Positions 1-12,006 of a DNA stretch of 64,000 nt are shown piece after piece. The notes below the pieces were generated by a model. That model was given only the letters and a program-made list of their open reading frames with translations, was not told where the DNA came from and did not search any database. The position numbers were made by a program, and so were the translations under genes. Source of the stretch: Terfezia claveryi (lineage: Eukaryota; Ascomycota; Pezizomycetes; Pezizales; Pezizaceae); contig WHUX01000132.1 of NCBI GenBank assembly GCA_015179025.1, positions 88,351 to 152,350 on the forward strand, given 5' to 3'. Positions within the stretch are counted from its first letter, which is position 1. Every line of letters begins with the position of its first letter.

Positions 1-302
1 TAGGACAAAAGAATATGAAAACAAATGTCATAGCACAAAATGGGAATAACGAGAATAAAAGAAAAGGTTTATGGTGAAAGCTCTTGAATCTAGTACCATC
101 TGCTGTAGGACATAACCATGTCATAGAGTAACAGAAAACTAAGGAGAGAAGTATAAGTCTGCAGCTGAGACCAGTGTATGAAACATGTAATGAGCCTCAT
201 GCGTTTACCCTCATGTATCTAAGTCCAAAGGTAGAAAGGAAAATCATAAGGGAAACCTTGTTGGAATATCGCATGTACCGCTGAGAGAATGATTACCCTC
301 AG

Positions 303-3245
303 TTAGTAACTAAATGGCCGAAGTAGCACTTGTGCTTTGAAAATGACTGAAGGCTGTTTCCTCTGCTGAACTCTAACAACCAAGGGCATTGCTACCATCT
401 TAATCACCGCACGCTCTCTCTCCAAGCTCAAAGCGTCTATGTTCTTGTAATATTGCTCAGCGTCGTGCATCAAGTCAGCCTTGAATTGTTCATGGACTTT
501 GGGGAAATCGATGAACCATTCTTTATCTCCGCCTGCTCTGGACATTGCCGAAGAAAGACGATCGGCATGCTCAAAAATGTTCTGAAGGCTGCGCTCACTT
601 GCATCGACAACAGTGGAATCATTGCAACGCGAAATCAGAATACGAATAAGATCATGGACGCTTTTGCAAATCTTGCTGCAACGTTTTCCCGATTCCTATG
701 AGAATGAATCGTTAGCATTGCAGCCTACAATTACCATATTTGATACCACTTACACCCTCAAGAGCGCTTTCGTTTGTTTGTAGGATTCTCTGAAAAGCTG
801 GATCGAAGATTTCCCATCTAATGAACCTGGAGACCAAACCTTGAACAACGAAGGATTTCGTCTTCTCACTCCCGATGAGCGATTCTACATAGTCATCTCT
901 CTCGAAGACAGTTTTAAGGGCGTCTTCTAATTCTTGGGGGATCCCCTCCGCGGTTGGGAACTTGAAGTATCTATCAGCCCAGCTTTTCACACTGCTCGTG
1001 AAAAGCATTGCGAACTCAGATTGGAAGTATTGATCGTCCTTTATGTTATTCGCATCGGGAGAGCTATGCTGGTATTGAAAGCTAGTAAACTGGAGGTGGT
1101 GTTGATAGAATTGTTGTAATCTAGTAGATGTGTCAAGGATCTCTGGTGAATCACTGGAGCGTTTGGATGTTGGAGGAGAGTTCTGATACTGCAGTCTTTC
1201 GTTTAGTCTATGATACTGGATTTCGCTTTCCTGGAACCTGCGTTGGTACTGAAGGGCCAATTTGTGAAGGTGATCTCGCTCTTTCATGCATTCCAGAAGT
1301 TGGTGCTTTGTACGGTCAAGTTCTGACTTCACAATGTAACACGAGGCACAACTCTGGTTGTTAGACGAATATTGGGAGCGGGGCAAATGGTGGTTGTAGG
1401 CTATGGAGGAATGGCCACCATGAGATGCATGGAACACCTGGGAACGACTTAAATTCAACTGACGATCTCGCGAAGGCTGTTGGTAAGATCCGTGATAATT
1501 ATCAATTGCAGGCAGGCAGGATGGCACTGTGCTCCTGCTCTGGGTGTGTGGGTGTCCCGCCGTTTCAATCAAGTCGTTCCAGCGTTCATTTCTTTCAATC
1601 CTTTCGGCAAGGGTTGGCTTGCTAGGTATTTTAGAGCCGTTCGATTTACGACACTCCACTACGCCGAATGCCGGCCAAGTATCTGCAACTACATCAGGTA
1701 CCACGGAGGCATCCCGGTTCTTTCGTCGTGGATTGAAGTAATTTTCGAGAAATGGATCCTCCGAGTTGGAAGTAGGGGAAAGGCTTGACATGCCATTATC
1801 ATGATATAGGCTGGAGATTGATGGTGTTGGATGTTGAATGGAGGATCGCAAACCATCTCCAGAGTCCATGAGCGTTAGTTGTTGGTCAAAGAGTTTACTG
1901 GACCCTAGGTGATTGTTGGGTTCAGGCTTAACCAAGGAGCTGCGTCCTGGAGCTCGCTCTGTTGCGACGCCTGTCTGAATTGCTGCCCCCGAACTTGCAT
2001 TGCTGGTCAAGAAAGTTGATGGAGTCCTTGTTAGTTTGTGACTATTTTCACTCCGCTTTCGATTGTTCGTGGAGTCCTCACTCGCTTCTCTGGCTGAATC
2101 TGTATTGTTCTTCGAGAATATGCTTCCTCCGAAAGCCGATTGTATGTGAGGAGTAGGGGATGGTGTGAACTGTGGAAATTGTAGACTGAGTCTTCCAACA
2201 TCAGTGTCCACCGAGTATCCCTGGGCAACAGAGGAAGTACTATTCTTCAGCTGATGAGTTTGGTTCGATTGCTGGTAGTAATCACTGAAAGAAGAATCGA
2301 ACATATTCGACTGAGGACTAGACTCTTGCGAGCTGGATACCGAATCAGTTGAGACGTTACTGCTGAAACTTACGGGAAGTCCATGGGTGAAAAAGCTTTC
2401 AGTGTCAGCAACCATCAAACCGTTAGAACCGGTTGATACGACGTTGCTTGCTGTGCCTGCTCCCGCCTGCTGATTCCCGCTTGCACGGGTCGACGCTAAA
2501 CGGGTTGGTACATTTCCGGAAGAAGATGGGCCTGCAGCTGGTATACCGGGTTGCCTCATGGTCCATGGAGATTCCAGGTTTGAGAAGCATTCCTGGACCT
2601 GTTCAGGGGTGCTCTGAGGCTGAAAGCCGCTGTCAACTAACCTGGGCCCCCTCACGGTGGTCGCCGGGGGTTTAATATCTGCTCTGAGCTGGGGAAACGT
2701 GAGGGATGCTACACTTTGTGCTTGGGAAGTCGCTTCGGAGCTGGAGAGTGCGCATGGCCTGGAACCTGGTCGGGGAGTAAACTTGAGTGATCCATTTCTC
2801 TGGGACGACACCGGTACTGCCGCTGCAGCTGATGGTGCTGTAATAACTGTTATTTCTGAACAACTAGTGGGGGTGGGTTCAAAGTGCCAAAGTATCAACA
2901 TGCTATAAATATATTTATTTTCATATATATAGTAATATATGGGGTGAGGGCAAACAGGATAGGAATATAAAATTTACCTCTATTATTTTCTGCTTGCTCA
3001 AGCTGATGCCCCCAAATCAGTCCTGCAGGATTTATAGCCGGGCTTCTCTGGGGCTCCATCGTAAGTGGAAGATACCCCGAAGGCAGAGATCCGATCCCCG
3101 CATCATGTCGATACTGGGCTGCGTAAATTTCGTGAACTCGCCGCCGCTCGGCAATTAGATCCAATGCCTGACCGCCATTCGAGGTTGAAAGACTTCTTGC
3201 AAGGCTGGCGTCGTCGTTGTGAGTTTCGTAACCTCTGGAGGGCAT
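303..3245 (-). CDS. Large coiled-coil protein of unknown function, fungal
   Basis: Three exons give one continuous frame: 3245-2978, 2837-754 and 695-303, about 914 aa. The 140-bp intron 2977-2838 ends in TTACAG. The 58-bp intron 753-696 starts GTAAGT and carries a TGCTAACG branch site, so the short C-terminal ORF belongs to this gene. The middle is Ser/Gln/Pro/Asn-rich and probably disordered. Residues about 585-642 form a charged coiled coil beginning with a CASC motif. The last 215 residues are the most folded-looking part, helical with a SWADRYF motif. I do not recognise a named family; similar layouts occur in uncharacterised ascomycete proteins. The N-terminus is uncertain: 3245 is the first ATG in frame, but the frame stays open to a TGA at about 3407 with convincing coding character, so an upstream exon may exist. 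Confidence 0.72.
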
Positions 3246-6016
3246 ATTGGCAATTTGGTTCTTTCGATTTTGAAAGAGCTGTTGCCGCAGTATTGTGGGC
3301 AGTTTGATACTTCCCAAGTATATTTGTTGGGTGGGTGATAAACTTTGCTCCTCTGTCCTAAGCAAGGCAGAGGCCCTTGATGGATCAGGCGACCGATTGA
3401 TGCTTCACGAACCCGATCGATGGTGGAAATAGGAATGCAGCTAGAAGTTAGCTCCTCCAAAGGTAGTCTCAAGCGTTGAAGGACGGAATAACACGCCGGG
3501 TACCAGCCAGGTAGGCTGAGGTACAGTCGTAGGCGGAATTGTGTCTTGACTGGATGAGAAGCAGTGGAAGTTGCCTAGAGTAGGATTGTGAGCATGTAAG
3601 AGCATGTAAGACGCAAAGGGACAGGAACTACAAACGATTTAATGCGAGGGAACGAAAGGATGCGCTCCGATGCCGAGGGGAAGTGTGGGTTGCAAAGGAG
3701 CGGGGCCACACGACGAGAAGGTGGGGAGGAGACCGGGAAGATTGAAAAGCACGGCGGAAGGGAGAAGAGCGTAGTGAAGTAGTTGTGCGCAAGCGTGACT
3801 GTAAAACACCAATACAGCCAAAGATAAAACAGGACTCCATACTCAATGGCCACAGACTGACTTTTACAGACCCCGACTAGTCATTCACAAATTTGAATGG
3901 CCCTCTGGTCAGGTAAAGTGCCCTCCAATGCTTTTGTTTGGCTGCCATACCTCTCACAGTCCGCGATTTCGCCATTCACCACCCGAGCAGTTTCAGGCAA
4001 ATGTATCAGCCTGAACAGCCCTTGATTCTGAGAAGGCCAGAGCAACATTAGAGGTATAACTCATTGAGATATCTATTGCATGACGGCAATAGCCAAAAAA
4101 AGTGAAATGGACTTCGGTCTGTGAACGAACTTTGAAGGTATAGGGACTGTAGACCACGGGCATCGCCTTAGATCATTTGATGATCGAAAATGTCAATAAT
4201 AAATAACAAGTAGATAAGCAAGCTTAACACCATTCATTGACGGAGATTCGGCCAGAAGTACAAGGCAGCTGAGAGACCGGTGCGGAAGGCTCAACTCCAG
4301 ACTGTGCCATAACTGGCTACAGACAGCCGCTCCCATGCTCATACAATTAACTCAGCAATGCTATCTTCATACCATCCATCCCCCTTAAACAGTCTCAAAC
4401 CAAAATACTTGTTGGTAGCCGACCAGTCACCTCGAGCCACCAATCCCGATGCCATATTTTGGTGCCGTATGTATAACTCGAGCCAGAACGGGTTTCTATT
4501 GCAATATGCCGGTAAGAAAAGCTAGGTAGCACACAGTGCTCGAGCTGCTCCATCGTGTGCCCCTTGATACTCATGCATCGAGAAGATGACACTTTATGAG
4601 ACCGAAGTTAACGTACACAAATAAGGTCGAGAGGACTCACCACATTAAAGGCACTATTGAACATCCGCTAGGTCTATCAGAACCATTGTCCTCATGCCTA
4701 CGCCTGACGTTGTAGACCCCTCTCTAGCTCTGCTTGAGTCGTAAACTTGTTATGCGACGGATGGAGCCCACGTGCTATGCCAACCGTCGGCACCCAATAC
4801 TAAGGTACCTGTAGCTAGTTATGTGGATACGGAGGACGAAAATGGGAAGACGGCCGAACTTGGGAAGCTAAGCTCCTGCATTAAGATTCGGCACGAGCAT
4901 GATGGGTTGCGGGTGGGGTATGTTTGAAACATTGCAAAGTGTCACAATTCTTCCGCGAGATTGAAACAAATCTGGGCCCCCCAAAAAATTATTAAGATGA
5001 AGGAAGCTTGGGAGACGAAACTGGGACGTGGAAGCCAATTGGTTTTCTCAACCGTTGATGGCGTGCATACTCCGATGGACGGACAGAAACCCTGACTGGG
5101 AGGGATATCAGCAGCGGCTGGAGGCACGAATGATAAAGTGCAAAGACTATAAAAGTCATGGCGGTGCGTATATTTAGAATGGCCGCGAGTACACAACGGC
5201 AAGCGAGGTGGGAATTAACATACTTAAGATGGATTTAGGAAGATGCTGAATAAAGGTAAGTGCCGGGCAAAACAAAAAAGCAGTAAAGCAAGAATAACAG
5301 AAAATGGTTCCCCTAGCTATTCCATCAACGCTGGCGGCCGCTGCCATCCTACATACCTCACATGTGTTCGTCTGGCACGCCGTATCCACTCCCGGCAACT
5401 CACAACCTTTAAACGGGCTTACAATGCATGTCGTTCAGTGGTACCACCATAAGCAGTTGCCACTGCAGAGGAACGTGATCAGGCAGGTGTGTTTGTCTGT
5501 AACAGGTAGAATAGGCAGCCAAGATCTATCTTCAGGTGAGCAGGTTATTCTTTTGGTGGTATATGGAGCGTAATTGCCTGGAACAAGCTATATATATATG
5601 ATGGTAGACACCTTCGGCAGGCACCATGAGAGCTAGAATTCGAGAGTTAATTGAGAGCTCGGAAAAGAGTTTGTGTGGGTTGTAGCAAAATCGGGAAGAA
5701 GCAGTTAATGACAACCCTACGTGATGAGTGCACGATTCAGAAGCCGGATGCAAAATAGAAATCCCCCTAAATGATCGTGTCAATGTAGAAAAGGCGAAAA
5801 TGAGAGCCAGAAAGAACCAGAATAATTGGTGAATGTACTTCATAAATCTAGGCAAGAGCATTTTGAATTAATCTCGCTATTCGGATTTGACCAATGCAGC
5901 AGTACATTATGGACGATCACACAGGAAGAAATGAAACTAAGTGAGAAAAAATTATCTACATACCGTAGTGATTCAACAGTTTCATAAAAGCATTTTCTCC
6001 AAGCTGGTTGCTTGAC
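3246..6016. other. Intergenic region between two minus-strand genes
   Basis: No ORF here has convincing coding character. About the first 160 bp may be further coding sequence of the coiled-coil gene, since its frame stays open to about 3407. The rest should hold that gene's promoter and leader and the 3' end of the CC1-like gene. I see no RNA gene or repeat. Confidence 0.5.
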
Positions 6017-7951
6017 CTACAAACCAGCTGAAGCCTTTAACCTAAACATACTTGAATAAACAGCATCCACAACGGGACTAGCTGATATTCTTCGCCCGCC
6101 GAAAAATCTTCCGTTAAGGCCTTGAATTGCCTTTTCCCCGCCGGAGACCTTCTCAAACTTGATGTAAATCTCGCCCTGAGAGTTGGGGTCAAGTGAGATA
6201 TGTACTATTTTGCCATATTTGGCCTCGCACTCAGCTTTGACATCGTCTTCAAGCTCCTTGACCCATGCTTCACCGGACTCCCTGAGTTACGTTTCATGTT
6301 AGTAGGAGCTAGTAAGCCGGAATAAAGGTAGATTAAACTCACTCTGCAGAATCAAACATGTTTTTTAGCACAATACACCGGCTCGCCATTGACACATTGA
6401 CCGGCAAAAGCTTGGGTGGGAGCTTCTCGGGAGGCCTCTGCGGTTGTTTTTGGGCTTTGTCTCCAGGTTTCCCAGTGGGGCTAGCGGGCTCATCCTGTCT
6501 CGCCAGTTTGCGCATAAGCAAGTCCCTACTGTAATTATTGAAATTCACACCAGCAACGTCCGTATCGTCTAAAGCGCTCGCTCCAGTACCAACGTTCTTG
6601 TCGTCATTCCTCCCACCACCGCCGCCGGCCCGTCTGCCTTCGTACCCCCCCTGGCCATGGCTCTGTTGGCCACCAAATCTTTGCAGCATTTGGGCAGTTG
6701 ATTCCGGCGTGAATTTGTCATTTCCGAGGCCGACACGGATAGGACGCCCTGCAAGATCGAAACCATTCATCTTTTCAAGTGCTTCTCTCGCCTGAGCAGG
6801 GTCACGGTACCTGCATAAATGTTAACACCAGCAGCATGACTCAATATATATGAAGGATTACTCACTGTACAAACCCATATCCTCTAGATCTTCCCCCTTC
6901 CTCTTTTTGCAACTGCACAAACTCCAGTTCTCCCCATGGTTCAAAGACATGGCGGAGATCATTTTCCGTAATGCTAAAGTGAATGTTCCCAACATATAAT
7001 CTGTGAAATGGGACTGTATTAGCGTCTTTTTGAGCGGCTTGATCAACTCGAGCTTGGCGATTCTTCTCTGCCTCGGTGAGCTGAGCAATGATGGGAATTC
7101 CAAGAAGTCGTTGACCGGTTAGTTGAATTGCCTTGGGAACGGATGCTTCGTCCTTGAATTCTACGTAACCAACCCTTCAAACGAGAACATTAGCAAATCC
7201 CTTCTCAGTTTCAACGCGGGTGACTAGTATAATATACCCTTTGGATCTCCCACTGACTCTGTCCTTTACAATCTGAGCTTCTTTAACCGGCCCTGCCTTC
7301 TCGAAGAACGCTACTAGTTCTTTCGTTCTCAAGCGAGCAGCTAGTTGCTGTACAAATACAGTTCGTCGATCACGTTCATCTTCAGTCAGTTGCGGGGAAC
7401 GAGTCCTGGGAAAATATTAGCATGTAATATTAGTACGTAATTGAGCAGGAGCAAACCTAGAGCGAGACCTCCCACCCCGTCTGCGGGGGGAGCGTGTTCT
7501 CCTCCTTCTCCTGTCATAGTCCCTGTCATCACGATCGTCATAATCGCGGCGACGATAATACCTATCATCGCGGTCTCTGTCCCTGTCCGCGGAATAACGG
7601 CCACGTCTTTCATCATATCCGTCATCATCGTAATCTCTTCTTCTACGCCTAGATTCCCAAAGTTAATATTTCTGTAAGAATATCAAAGTTGTAGGCGAGT
7701 TATGTAACATACCGCTCACTGTCTCTGCTCCGACGCCTACTGTCGTGACTTCGAGGGGTACTTCTACCATCGTCTCGATCTAAGCCCCGGTCCCTATCAT
7801 CTCGATGTCTATCACTTCGATCCCTTCCGTCCTTTCCGTTTCGTACATCACCATCCGCCGCTCCGGAGGAGGAAGGTCTGTCATGGTGCTTAGATGGTGT
7901 TGCTGCCTTGAAAGGTTCTTCAAGAAGGGCTTCTACGTCTAGAGAAGACAT
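6017..7951 (-). CDS. CC1-like splicing factor with RS region and three RRMs (RBM39/Rsd1 type)
   Basis: Six exons (7951-7713, 7648-7457, 7405-7238, 7174-6866, 6810-6343, 6281-6017) give 546 aa in one frame; the five introns are 51-64 bp with GT..AG ends. The N-terminal ~145 residues are an Arg/Asp/Ser-rich RS-like region. RRM1 spans about 159-232 with RNP1 KGVGYVEF. RRM2 spans about 258-330 with LYVGNI and RGYGFVQY. After a Gly-rich and Pro/Lys linker, a U2AF-homology-type RRM (about 447-535) ends in GRFFGGR, matching the RxF loop of UHM domains. This order and length fit the SF-CC1 family of nuclear pre-mRNA splicing factors, known for binding U2AF/SF3b partners. The start ATG is followed by [10 protein letters not shown], a usual beginning for the family. 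It is divergent from SEC63. Confidence 0.93.
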
Positions 7952-8556
7952 CTTTGGGGAATGAGTTCTTTTCTTCCTGACCTGTCCTTTCTTGAATATT
8001 ATCCTGCGAGTCGATTGCTTGATCTCCTTCAGGCCGATCGGTAACCTAGAGACTTCTCGGCTGGATGTGATTGAGTTGGCTTGTATCCTCGACACGCACA
8101 AGGAAGGTGCAAAATACTGAAAAGCCGAATCCTCTCCAATTGTTTTTCTTCAGCTATGGGAACTAAAGCTACGGTGTTTGGAATCGACAGAGGTGCGGAG
8201 TGTCGAGAAGGGGAGGTTGGGCCTACGGATGGAGCCGCCAATGAAAAACTCTTAGGAGTAGATGAGCTGCGCCACAGAAGCTGCGCCACATATTTTTGGC
8301 AGTCAACACACGTGACCACCCTACACACCAGCTTGAGAGGACACATGTTGTTTCCGCAAGGATCAGCACCGCAAACATCACAACGGCCACATATTCACAA
8401 AAAGGCGTCCCCGATCTCGCTCACTACGGCACCTCGTTCTCATCTACATATTCATTTTCGGAGGATATATTGGCATACCTCACCAAATTTCGCTAGCGAT
8501 TCCCTCACGGGAGTGCTATCAACAAACGTGCGAATCTGCGTGAGATATCCGCCAAT
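7952..8556. promoter_or_regulatory. Shared divergent promoter of CC1-like gene and SEC63
   Basis: 605 bp lie between two start codons pointing away from each other, so both promoters and 5' leaders must be here. ORFs crossing the region are out of frame with both genes and lack coding character. No defined factor site is claimed. Confidence 0.6.
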
Positions 8557-10925
8557 ATGTCCAGAGATTACAATTACGACAATGAGGTACTGGATACTCC
8601 ACCTTGCACCTAGAATGGGAATGGAAACTTACAATCCCTTGTGGGACCTACCAGGGCCAATTCTTTCCCTACTTCATACTCACGATGCTGGGACTCATCC
8701 TCGTTCCCCTCACCTACTCAGCTTTTGCGCCCAGTAAACGTACGTCTATACCTCTTGAACCATCTCAGTCCCCTGAGCTTTCTATTCTAACGGTTTGGTA
8801 TCTGTTCCATAGAATCTAAAGCATCCAAGGCCGTACTAGTGAAAACCGGCTTTTTGCCTCCCAAAGCCGAACTTATTGAAGCTTCCAGGTGGAGGCAGGC
8901 CAAACGTGAGAGGCGGATAAAGCGCTTTTTGTCAATCGTAGTAGGGTGGGGTTTGTTCTCATACATGGCATATTTGGTGGTGACAACGAAGGCTGGGGGT
9001 TCAAAGCTATGGGATCCATATGACATCTTAGGCATTTCTTCGGTATGGATACAGCTTGAACGATATTTAATGTGTCAAGCGTGTTAATCGTTCACAAATA
9101 GGGCTCATCCGAGAAAGCTATAAAGAAGCATTACCGGAAATTAGCAATGCAATTCCATCCTGACAAGATTTCGCCCACAGGCAACGAGACCATTGAAACT
9201 TTAAACGATCGTTTCGTCGAAATGACGAAGGCTTATAAAGTGCTCACCGATGAGGAGATCCGGAACAACTATGAGCTTTATGGACACCCAGATGGGAAGC
9301 AATCCTACTCCATTGGAATCGCTTTACCACAATGGATCGTAGCATCTGAGAATACATATTACGTTTTAGCTGTCTACGGATTCATTTTCGGCATTATGCT
9401 CCCATACACCGTGGGGAAATGGTGGTATGGGACTAAGAAACATACAAAGGATGGTGTTATAACAGAGTCTGCCGGAAGTCTATTCAAGGCATACGACCAG
9501 GTTACAGACGAGCGAAGGCTTATTGAAGTTCTACCACTCGGAGAAGAGTACAAAGGCTTGGCAAAAGAATGGGGAAATCTAGGAAATGATGCCACGGTCG
9601 AGAATAAAATCAAGGACGTGATTGGGAAGAAGTCATTCAAACGATTGCAAGAAATGGAGGAGGGGCCAAGGAGACGAGCACTGGGCCTTCTTTGGGCATA
9701 TCTATACCGTGTCGATTTGGGCACAGAAGCCCTTGAATATGGTAAGTTGTCACGTGTACTTTGGCTCGTCGTAATTACTAATTGTAAAATAGCCAAACTA
9801 GATACCGCCCCCCCGGCAATCACCTTGAATAACTCCTTCCTTTCTATTGCACTAGCTTACGGAAGCACTGCTCCTATACTAGCCTCTATGCATGTTTCTC
9901 AGTGTTTGATTCAAGCAATTGCACCCGGTGAATCTCCACTTCTGCAACTCCCGGCTTTTACTCCAGCGATTGTAGCCGCAGTCGAGCAAGATGGAGGGAA
10001 AAATCACTGGACCATCCAACGTTTCATGACCCTTTCTGAGCAACGGCGGCGGCAACTGTGCATTGGTGACGGCCTTTTGAACGAGGCAGAGTATGAGCAA
10101 GCAATAGCTTTTGCGAAGAAGCTTCCCGCCCTTAAAGTGGAGGCTGCATTTTTCAAAGTTGCGGGGGAGAAACACGTGACGGTTTCTTCACTCGTACAAT
10201 TTGTTATAAAGGCCAGAATTGCCCCACCAGGAGCAGACTTGCAGCCTGTTGATGAAAAGGATCTCTTGGACGAAGATCCAGATGAAAGTGACGTTGACGC
10301 CCTGATTGGCCGAAAGTCAAATCGCTGGTCCCAAGCCTCTGCCAAAAAGCCCGCCAAAGCTCAACCTAATCCACTTGCCCATGCACCTTATTACCCACGT
10401 GATTATTCTCCGAGATGGCACTTGTTCCTCGCAGATGCAAAACAAGGGAAGATGATCATTCCTCCGACCACATTCACTCAGCTGGAAAAGACCGTTGAGG
10501 GGGGTGTTGAGACGCTTAAACTACAGTTCCAAGCGCCCCCTCAAAAGGGAGAATACACTTTTGTGATGCACCTTGTAAACGATGCGTATCTGGGTATTGA
10601 TACAAAAATGAATGTTAGAATGGTAGTAGAGGGCCCGGAGAAGGTGATGCAGATGGGGGCAGAAGAAGACGAGATCAGTGAACCCGATGAAGGTAAGCTC
10701 ACACGCCTTAATCTACTATGATATACGATAGACGCTAATATGTGCACAGATTCAATAGCTGGTCAAATGAACGCTATGAGGGGTGGCCCTGTCAAGAAGA
10801 GAGGCAAGAAGAGCGACAGTGATGACAGTGATGAAGATGATGAAGAGGAGAGTGACACTGATGGAGAGAAGAACGTGCAGGAGGACAGTGAAACTGACAC
10901 TGACACTGACACTGATGAAGAATAA
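8557..10925 (+). CDS. SEC63: ER protein-translocation subunit Sec63 (DnaJ domain)
   Basis: Six exons (8557-8586, 8655-8739, 8813-9042, 9102-9741, 9793-10692, 10750-10925) join to 686 aa, close to the yeast length of 663. The first exon codes for only ten residues, MSRDYNYDNE, the usual Sec63 beginning. Membrane segments are at about 13-34, 77-95 and 201-219. The J domain lies between the second and third, with HPD at 134-136 on the ER-lumen side. The large cytosolic Sec63/Brl domain follows (about 225-620), then a strongly acidic tail of Asp/Ser/Glu and Asp-Thr repeats. In the family, the J domain recruits BiP to the Sec61 channel for post-translational import, and the acidic tail binds Sec62. 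All introns are 51-73 bp. Expression is probably constitutive from the divergent promoter. Confidence 0.96.
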
Positions 10926-11460
10926 TAGGAGTTATGATAGGAGTTGTTTATTGTTACTTGGACGATTTGTCCTCACATATTTTCTCCTGCTCTTTTTGTT
11001 TTGTGTATTCTATTTTATAACCGGGATTCGGATGCGTTTGTTTGTCTTGTGGTTACTTATGAAAGATCTATTGCACTCCTAATTTGAAGTACTTACACTG
11101 CCATCTCCTCGCTTAGATTTGCTTCTAGTTCCCCATTCTATGTAGATACTTATTCCTGAATTCGAACCGAATTTTTTGGTAGCCCTCATTTTAAATGGGG
11201 GACATAGTTCTTAATGCTCACATTCAGAGAATTAAACATCCTCTGAGAGTCCCTTTCGGTCCGTAGCCAACCTAATCCATCACCAACTAATGAAGGAAGA
11301 ACACGTGAAAAAATCTGGAATAATACACGTGATACAAACTTCACTCACAGCATAAATATCGAAATATCTCACTTGAGAGTAAGATCTCAGCCATGAAAAC
11401 ATAAGCTCACTCTTGCCCCCCTACTCCCGCCAAATTCCACCCCAACCTGCCATGCCTTCC
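10926..11460. other. Convergent 3' untranslated region
   Basis: 535 bp between the SEC63 stop and the prefoldin stop on the opposite strand. No ORF of interest; it should hold both 3' UTRs and polyadenylation sites. Confidence 0.6.
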
Positions 11461-12006
11461 TTACACCTCCAAATTAATCGCCTTCCCAAACTTCGCATAC
11501 AACCCCATTTTCAGCGTGTCCATCTCCTCTCTCCCAAATTCTAGCTTTGCCTCTATCGCCTCAATCTCCTTATCGATTTCCGCTGTGCTAGTTTCTAACA
11601 TTGCTTGGACTTCGGGGACGGGGAGATGTATGAATGCATCGCCGATTTTGTAGGGGATAAGCTCATCTTCATCGGCAAGTTCGAGCTCGGAGGTGACATC
11701 CGTTAGATACTCTTTCTCTTGCTGGGGGTTTTGTTAGGTCCATTATACAGCAAACAGGGGGGTTGTGGAATGGTGGAGATGTGGTGGGGTTAGCAAACCT
11801 GCTTCTTCTCAAGCTCCTCTTTTAATAACGTCTGCTTTTGATGTAGTGTCGAGAACTGATTGATCTGGTCTTGGTCTACACGGGAGACTTCGACATCGTC
11901 TGAGGTCTCCTCGTCCCGAGAGAGCTAGATCGAACGGTCAGTAAATTCAAAGGAAGGATTCAGCGCCAAAAGTAGTATATACCATGCGCCGATTCATGTT
12001 CATCAT
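11461..12006 (-). CDS. Prefoldin subunit 4 (Gim3-type)
   Basis: Three small exons (12006-11983, 11924-11799, 11721-11461) give 136 aa in phase 0; introns are 58 and 77 bp. No single exon is long enough to stand out, so the gene is easily missed. The protein begins MMNMNRRM and reads on into SRDEETSDDVEVSRVDQDQI. The conserved core YKIGDAFIHLPVPEVQ sits between two long coiled-coil helices, the hallmark of beta-type prefoldin subunit 4. Length matches the family (about 120-140 aa). Prefoldin is a cytosolic hexamer that captures nascent actin and tubulin and passes them to the CCT chaperonin. It is convergent with SEC63. Confidence 0.94.

Noticed and set aside
453..701. Plus-strand ORFs at 453-2908 opposite the coiled-coil gene
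   Set aside because: Antisense shadows of a well-supported minus-strand gene.
2895..2901. Start of the coiled-coil protein at 2901 (MLILWHF...)
   Set aside because: This ATG lies inside the 140-bp intron; splicing 2977-2838 joins a clearly coding upstream exon in frame.
4880..4905. GATTCGGCACGAG, resembling a cDNA-library adaptor
   Set aside because: First base differs from the usual adaptor and flanks are continuous genomic-looking sequence; coincidence is more likely than contamination.
8081..8737. 218-codon plus-strand ORF over the SEC63 start
   Set aside because: It runs through the divergent promoter and the first SEC63 exon and intron in another frame; composition is not protein-like.
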